NCBI GenBank assembly: GCA_037176705.1 | Contig: CM073891.1 | Span: 97,089,827 to 97,153,826, forward strand | Length of the DNA stretch: 64,000 bases | Source of the DNA: Molossus alvarezi | Taxonomy: Eukaryota > Chordata > Mammalia > Chiroptera > Molossidae | Direction of reading: 5' to 3' | Shown: piece after piece, positions 22,101 to 29,800 of the stretch | Position numbering within the stretch: position 1 is the first letter of the stretch | Layout of the letters: the number at the start of each line of letters is the position of its first letter | Notes under the pieces: model-generated | Seen by the model: only the letters and a program-made list of their open reading frames with translations | Databases searched by the model: none | Told to the model about the DNA's origin: nothing | Translations under genes and position numbers: made by a program

Positions 22101-25100
22101 AACAACAAAAACTACAGCAAGATCAATATCTTCTACACACCTATCAGAATGGCTAAAATTAAGAACAAAACACAAAAGACAATACCGAGTGCTGGCCAGA
22201 ATGCAGAGCTACTAGAACTTTCTATACAGTGATGATGGGAATGGCAATCACTTTGGAAAATGGGTTAGCAGTTTCTTAAAAAATTAAACATACATAACAC
22301 CTATCATCTGACCCAGCAATCCCACTCCTAGGTATTACCCAAGAGAAATAAAAATTTATGTTCAAGAACTTGTACATGAATGTTTATAGCAACCTTATGC
22401 ATAACTTGGTAACAAAAACTGCTAACAAACCAAAGATCGTTCAACTGGTAAACAGATAAACTGAGGTACATCCATACAATGAAACAAAAAGGAGTAAACT
22501 ACTGACACAAACAGTAACATGGATCAATCTCAAATTCATTACGCTAAGTGACTACGAAGACTCAAAAGGCATCATATAGTGTGATATCATTCTTATGAAC
22601 TTCCTAGAAAGGGGTAAAAAAATAGAAGGAAAGAAGAGAGATTAGTGGTTGCCCAGGGCTGAGAACGAGAGCAATAATGGATCATATAAAGAGGCAGGAG
22701 GGACCTTGTTATTAGAGTGACGAAAATGTTCTAAATCTTAACTGCTGTGGTGATAATGCTACTGTATGCATTTGTAAAAACTCATAAAACTATATCTAAA
22801 AAGAGTGAATTTTACTATATAAAAATAAGACTACAGTGGTAAGTGAATGAGAAAGCAAGCCACACACTGGGAGGAAATATTTACAAAACACCTGATAAAG
22901 GTCTCTTATCCAGAAAATATAAATAACTGTACAACTCGATAAGAAAACAAACAACCTGATTAAAAGGTTTGGACACTTCACCAAAGAAGATATAAAAGTG
23001 GCAAAAAGCATATATTTGCTTAATACATCCTTAATACTTTCATAATTAATACAAACCCAACAATGCTACTTCTAGATATTAACCAAACACAATAAAAACA
23101 CAGGTCCATCCACACAAAGACTTGTACCTGAATATTTTTAGCAGCTTTGTTCATAGTATCCATAAACTGGAAACAAGCCATTAACTTGTGAATGGATAAG
23201 TAAATCAGAGTGCCTCCACACAATGGAATACTACTACTTAGCAATAAAAATGAACAAACTACTGATACAAACAAAAACTTGAATTAATCTCAAAATCCAT
23301 AAGCTAAGTAAAAAACACAAGACATAAAAAACTATATACTATATGATTAAATTTAAATAAAATTCTAGAAAATGGAAAACTATTTGGTCAGAAAAGCAGA
23401 TCAGTGACTGCCAGGTGCTGGGGTTGAGTGAGGGAGGAGACAGACAGCTAAAAGATATGGGGGCACATTCTGGGGTGATGACAGTTTCTATATCATGACT
23501 GTGGTAATGGTTCCATGACTCTATACATTGGTCAAAACTCACTGAATCATACACTTAAAATTGGTGAATTTTATTGTACATAAGTTATACTCAATAAAGC
23601 TGATTTTTTGAAGACAAAAATAAAAAATTTTTAAACTTATAAATCAATAGGAAGAATATAAATAAACAAAGAATATGAACAGACAATTCACAGAGAAGAA
23701 AAGTAAAATGACCACTGAACATATGAAAAGAGTTTCAATTTCAGCAATGATCATGAAAATGCAAATTAAAACTACAAAGAGATGCCATTTGACATTCTTC
23801 TAAATCTGTGATTTTCAACCAGTGTGCTGTAAGAATTTTTAAAACATGCCTTGGCCAGGAGGCTCAGCTGGTTGGAGCACTGTCCCGTACACCAAAAAAG
23901 GTTTCGGGTTCAATTCCCAGTCAGGGCACATACCTAGGTTGCAGGGCACATATGGGAAGCAACCCATCAATGTTCCTTCCTTCCTTCCTTCCTTCTTTCC
24001 CCTCTTCTCTCCCCCTACCTCCTCCTCTCTCTCTCAAATCAGTAAACATATCCTCAGGTGAGGATTAAAAAAAAAACAAAAAACATGCAATACCTGACTA
24101 TTTAGTCAGAGGCACTGACTTCTTTTCCTTAGATTGCTGAATTAAAAAAGGACAACAGCTAACACAACAATAGCCATCTGGTGCGAATAAATAAAAATTA
24201 TACCTATTTTTTTGTCAGAGCAGCAAAAATATATATTTTTGGTGTGCCACAAAATTTTAGTAATTACTTTATGTGCGCCATGAGATGAAAAGGTTGAAAA
24301 TTGCTGTTAAATGACAAACACTTTAGGTCCTATAATAAGAAATTATTATCAGGAGCAGTCTGTACATTATTATGACCCTTTAAAGATCAATTTGACAAGA
24401 TCAAATAACCAGTACTGTCTAGAAATTCCACTTGTAGGCTATCTACCCCAGAAAAATTCTCTCCGTGTACACAAGACATGTACATAAACACATGTGTAGT
24501 AACATTTGTAAGAGTAAAAAGTGGAAACAACTCAAATATCTATCAATGGGAGATGGATAAATAAACAGGAATATTGTACATTCACACACTGGGATTCCAT
24601 TCAGCAGTGACACTGAACAAAGCAGAAGTACATGTAGCAAGAGGGTAGATCTTAAAAACATAATTTTTTAAATTGTAAAATAACATAAAGATAATACTAT
24701 TTATATTTTATTTTTTTCTTCATTGACTTTTTTTTTTTTTTTAGAGAGAGGAAGGGAGAAGGAGAGACAGAAACATCAATGAGAGAGAACATCGACTGGC
24801 CGTCTCTGTATGCCCCCCACTGGGGATTGGGCCCACAACCTGGGCATGTGCCCTGACCGGGAATCAAACCAACCACCCCTTGGTGCATGGGTCGATGCTC
24901 AACCACTGAGCAACACCGCCCAGGCTTTATATTTTCTTTTAAAAAACACAAAAATACAGATTTAGATTATAGATGCAAACATATGTAATACACCTACACA
25001 CACACGGACAGGAGGATGCCAATCTCAAGAGAGTAATTAGCCTCTGGGAAAGGAAGGGGCTCCACATGCTGCCAGCAAAATCCCCAACTATCCTTCCCCC

Positions 25101-26786
25101 CAATAAATCACACTCCCGATTCCATATTCTGCCTAAGGGACCATCCCAGTGAATCACATTGTGCTGTACATGGTTACTTACCTCTATCACTACAAACAAC
25201 TAAAATATCCTGGTCATTATTCATCACCATGCAGCTTGGGTATAACACCTAATCTGACTCCAGCGTCCATCCTTCCACAAATCCCAAACTCCAACCCCTC
25301 CATCATGTTCTCCAGCATTTTCATCAGCAAACTTTCTCATATCCTAACTCTTTGAACGGTCTCATCTTTTTGCTAACTAACATCTGGCTCTCCCCTGAGG
25401 ATTCCACTGCAGCTCTCTCAACTGTGGCTGTTTTCTCTCCTATAACCCTCCTCCACCATACAGGTGGGGAAGCTGTGCGAGTTGATTCTCACTGCTGTTT
25501 CAGAATCACTGTACTGATTCCTTTCGCTATACTGTACCTCCTTCTTCCTTAAAAAACTCTGCCATTAGACTGTATCACCTGCCATCATTCCTGGTTGCAT
25601 ATACAGATCCAGGTTACTTCCCTTATATTTAAAAAATATTATTACCTTGTTCACTGTCACTATGTCCAATATTACCCCACTAATAATTATTGGTGAGTTT
25701 AACATCCATATAGACAATATTAAAATTCTGCCCACTCTGCTGAATTGACCTCTTCTTCTCCAATGATCATGTCCTTCCCATTGCTATCACTTACTCCCAT
25801 TGTCACAGCCTTTATCATGAACATTATCCCTTTCGTAATTTCATTTCAAGCATTTCACTGTCCAACCACCACTCCTGACTCCAACAACTTTTTTCACTCC
25901 ATCATGACCGACATCCATTGGTCCTATCAACCTTTTACGGTTTCAATCAGCCCCTGTTCTTACTTGCCTCCTGACAAACACAGATTCCATAGTCAATATT
26001 TCAATTACTCAGCTTCCTTGCCCCTCCTTCTGTTCACTAACTTGGCAAAATCCCAACCCTAACCATTCCACACCTTAACCTGAAGCCTGTGACTGGAGAA
26101 AAACATTTGCCTTGCTACCTGGTAATACTTTAAATCATGACCAATAATTTTAAGGGACCATTTGTCCTGTCCCAAAATCCTACATTTCTGCAATTCATTT
26201 CCTAGAAAACTATTTCATGCCTTCTTTTCTTAATACAACCTCTGTGCTAGAGGCTTCAAGTTGTCCTCCCTCTGTTTCTTCCCTGCTCCATGTCCAGCTC
26301 CTCCTCCCAACTGCCAATGTTCTGAGCAATAGCAACCACAGGCCCAACACTAGATACTTGTGCCACAAAGAAGCAACAGCCCTCCATAAATGTTATAACA
26401 GTCCCTCCCTTTGGCCCCACTCCAGCAGCTTGAAATGCCTCGCCTTCTAGTCTAATTCCTCTAATAATAATTCTATAATAATATTAGTGGTTCTGCTTCC
26501 CTGATTAAACACTGAATTTTTGGTTCAGGGAGTGATTAAAGAGAAACAGGACCTTAAGGGCAGGAATCTGAAATTGCTTCTCTGAGTTGATGACTCTGAT
26601 TCTAGTGATAAAGGGGGCACTAGTAGTCCATGGTACACAGTAGCAAACTTAAATTATCACCTGCAGACAAGCATAAACAAAAACCTATAAAAGACAAGGC
26701 TTTGACCCAGTAGTTCTGCCACAGAACATTTTTGTAAAAATGAGTTGTATAATGAATTAGTTGCTTCTAAGTACACTGGAGAACTT

Positions 26787-26817
<31 letters not shown>

Positions 26818-29800
26818 GATGAGCGCAGAGTTTTAAATTCACAGCCCAAGGTCTGGGTAAATGACTAGAAATTTTCTAAATTGCCTTAATAAGAACCTCC
26901 GTCATGTGGACAGAGGGCTGAGATTGCTGAAAAGCACACCCTGCAGGCTGAACTACAATACAAATTCAATTCACACCCTTGTGGGACATCTGGAGGTAAA
27001 GTTAGGATCTTAACTGGGAAGGAACTGGGGTCCTGAAAACTGGAGTGGGGACATATAGGCAGCTGCTAATAAAGCTGAGTACCTTGAGCCCCTCAATTCC
27101 GCCAAGCCTCCTTTGCAAGTACAAGTAGTTCTCCATCCCATCTGGGTAAGTCGTCTCCCTCTGCCAGAAGAATGCATAGTGGCCTCCCCTTAGAAGGCAC
27201 TGCTCATGTTCCTGAGGACCCACTCCCGAAACTTCTCATTACTTAGACATATAACCAGACTCAAGTCCCACAAGGTCCTGGGTATCAGGCAAAAAAATGT
27301 GACCTGATGATATGTAATACATAACAAATGGACTGCAAGATTTGGACAATATATGTCAACAGAAAGGTGGACAATATATTATTCCAGGATCCCCTTCCCT
27401 CTGTGGTTCTGAGCTAGAGCTGGGCAAAAGAGAAATGTGTGCCACGTGAGGAGACAGGAGTAAAGCAGCAGCCATTGTGCTCGCAAAGTCAGGGTGGTCT
27501 AAGGTAATAAGAGACAGATGCAGAGGTTCGGGCAGCTCTAGTTTGTCCAACCCCCCCACACACACACACTCCATGTCCTCTTTCCCACTCTGCCTCCAGC
27601 TCTCCTTCTCACTTGCCAGCCCTGCCAGCCAACAGCACTCCCAGGCCCACCAGAACCTTGACGAAGAACCCTGACTGCCGGCTGCCTTCCACAGCAGTCA
27701 CTTCGGCAGTGTCACCCAGAAGCTGGGGAGTCACAGCTTTTATGACTGCGTGGTAGATCTGCGGGTGAACAGCTCTACACTATATGCTCTCATTCTTTTA
27801 CTCTCATACATCCTTTAGTGAACGTTTGATGAAAATAAACAATTTTGAAGTAATTTTAAACATTCCAAGCAACCTTCCCTAATTTGGAACACTCCAAGTG
27901 CCCCAAGGAAAACAAATAAAAGCAGTTTTTTCAGCCTGAAAGAATTTTAAAAAAGACTTACATCATTAGATTGAAACAATCGAGTCATTGCAAAGAAGGC
28001 TTCTGTGGCTTCTGTAGTTCCAAAGTGTTCACCCTAAGTAAAATTGAAAACAATTCAGGATTTTCTTTTTATTTCTGCAAAACTCTTTGTGAATGCAGGA
28101 CAGAAACCTATTTGTAAACAAGAGCCTTTTTGCTATTTTTCTGGCATAGCTATTTACCTACTCCTTATTTAAAATATTTCATTATCACACACCAAGCTAT
28201 AAAAGTTCTAGAACAGTGGTTTCTAACCTTATAGCAGAAACTGTTTTAATTTCCCTGAAGAACTGTGATTTATAGGAGGTAGAAAATGATAACAAGCTGA
28301 GTTCCTAAATCAAACTGCAATGTTATTGTTATACTGCCTATGAGCAAAGATCATATCCTCTACCTTTCTATAATCCTATGCCCAGCACAAAGCCTGGCAT
28401 TCTCATAGGAACATAATAAATATTAAACTGTAAAGAACTATTAGGAATCCAGAAAACACAATTTAAAGGGACCCACTAAAAGGGCAAGAATCAGGTTAGT
28501 TATATAAAAGGCTTAAGGGGCTGCTAATAGATCTCAAGATACTGGCTCAAGCTCCAAAAAACATGCTTTGGATCAGAACTTTAATGTGTTCAATAAATCA
28601 GCTGAGGATCTTGCCAAAATGTAGATTCTGACTCAATGGCTCTAGGCTGAAGCCTGAAATTTTTCATTTCTAACCAGCTTCCAGGAATGAGAATGCTGCT
28701 GATCGGGGAGCCACATTATTTTTGCGTAACAAGATGTTAAAGAACCTAGTTCACTTACAGTCGAAACTGCAGATCACAGGCTACCTGAAACATAACCATT
28801 TCAATTTAATTATCTTCATTAAAGCAATCCTATAAAATATGTCAGGCTCAATCACTTTCAGAACTTCAGATTTTCCATAGAATATAACTAGTCTTCACTC
28901 TATTTGTTATGAATCTAAGAATAAGCCAATTTTGATGAAAAACTTTGAAAGCTTAGGATGAAAGACAAAGTATTATAGTTTACAATTGCTTCAATCAGAC
29001 TATCCACCTTGCTCACCAGCAAGATATTTTCCCCTCTTTCTTTCATAACTATTTCCTGAATACTTAGATGGCCATGTACTTTTCAGTCATATTGGTAAAA
29101 CTTGAATCCCTACCTTTTAACTCAAAGAACACATGGATATGTTAACTCTGGTAGAAACTTAAAAGTATTTTTCCACAAAGCTCTCCCAAGATCTAGGCAA
29201 AAGAAAAAACTAAGGTTCCCTAACCTGTTTATGTATTAGTCTGTGCTCAGTAATGTCCTTATCAAGATAATTAAATGTTTCAACATGAGCTATTGGCCAA
29301 TACAAAAGTATATGAACCAAAACCAACTACTCAAAACTCTTCTTATATAATAGATTTAGGTAACTTGGACACAACATGTGCTATGAAGTTAATCAAAATG
29401 ACTTTGCCTTAAATGTTCCCAACATGCTACTACAGAGGGATGTGACTTTGTGAACTTTATTTAAAAGTATGTAGTTGTTGCACAATCTCCACTTGCAAAC
29501 TATGAAACTGAATTATGTCTCTGGATGAGGTCTTCAGTCGTGAAACACAGTAAAGATAAAATATTCTCATGGAATTCAAATTTGAAACCATAGTCTTCTT
29601 AGCACCATATGTAAACCATCTGATATTGTGAGGGTGTGTGCGTGCGTGTGTGTCTAAGAAACAAAATCACATTTGCTAAGGCCCTAGAAATTTTATGAGA
29701 TTTTTAAGTCAACAATAAATAAATAAATAAATATCTAAAAAAATAAAGTAATAATAATAATGACAAATAGAATCTATTTCATTTAGGGCAAACAGTTTTG

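Larger units (their letters stand above)
20815..22800 (+). repeat. Old L1 ORF2, right part of the nested block, through 3' UTR
   Basis: Resumes sense L1 (GGACAGGCTGATTCTAAAAT at 20824) and continues through GGTATTACCCAAGAGAAATA to L1 3' end sequence. SINEs at 21551-21784 and 21908-22108 interrupt it. Confidence 0.8.
22801..24680 (+). repeat. Further old L1 3'-end fragments
   Basis: Two or more sense-orientation L1 3' pieces in succession, for example CACACACTGGGAGGAAATAT near 22862 and ACAATGGAATACTACTACTT near 23220. A MITE and a SINE interrupt them. Confidence 0.7.
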
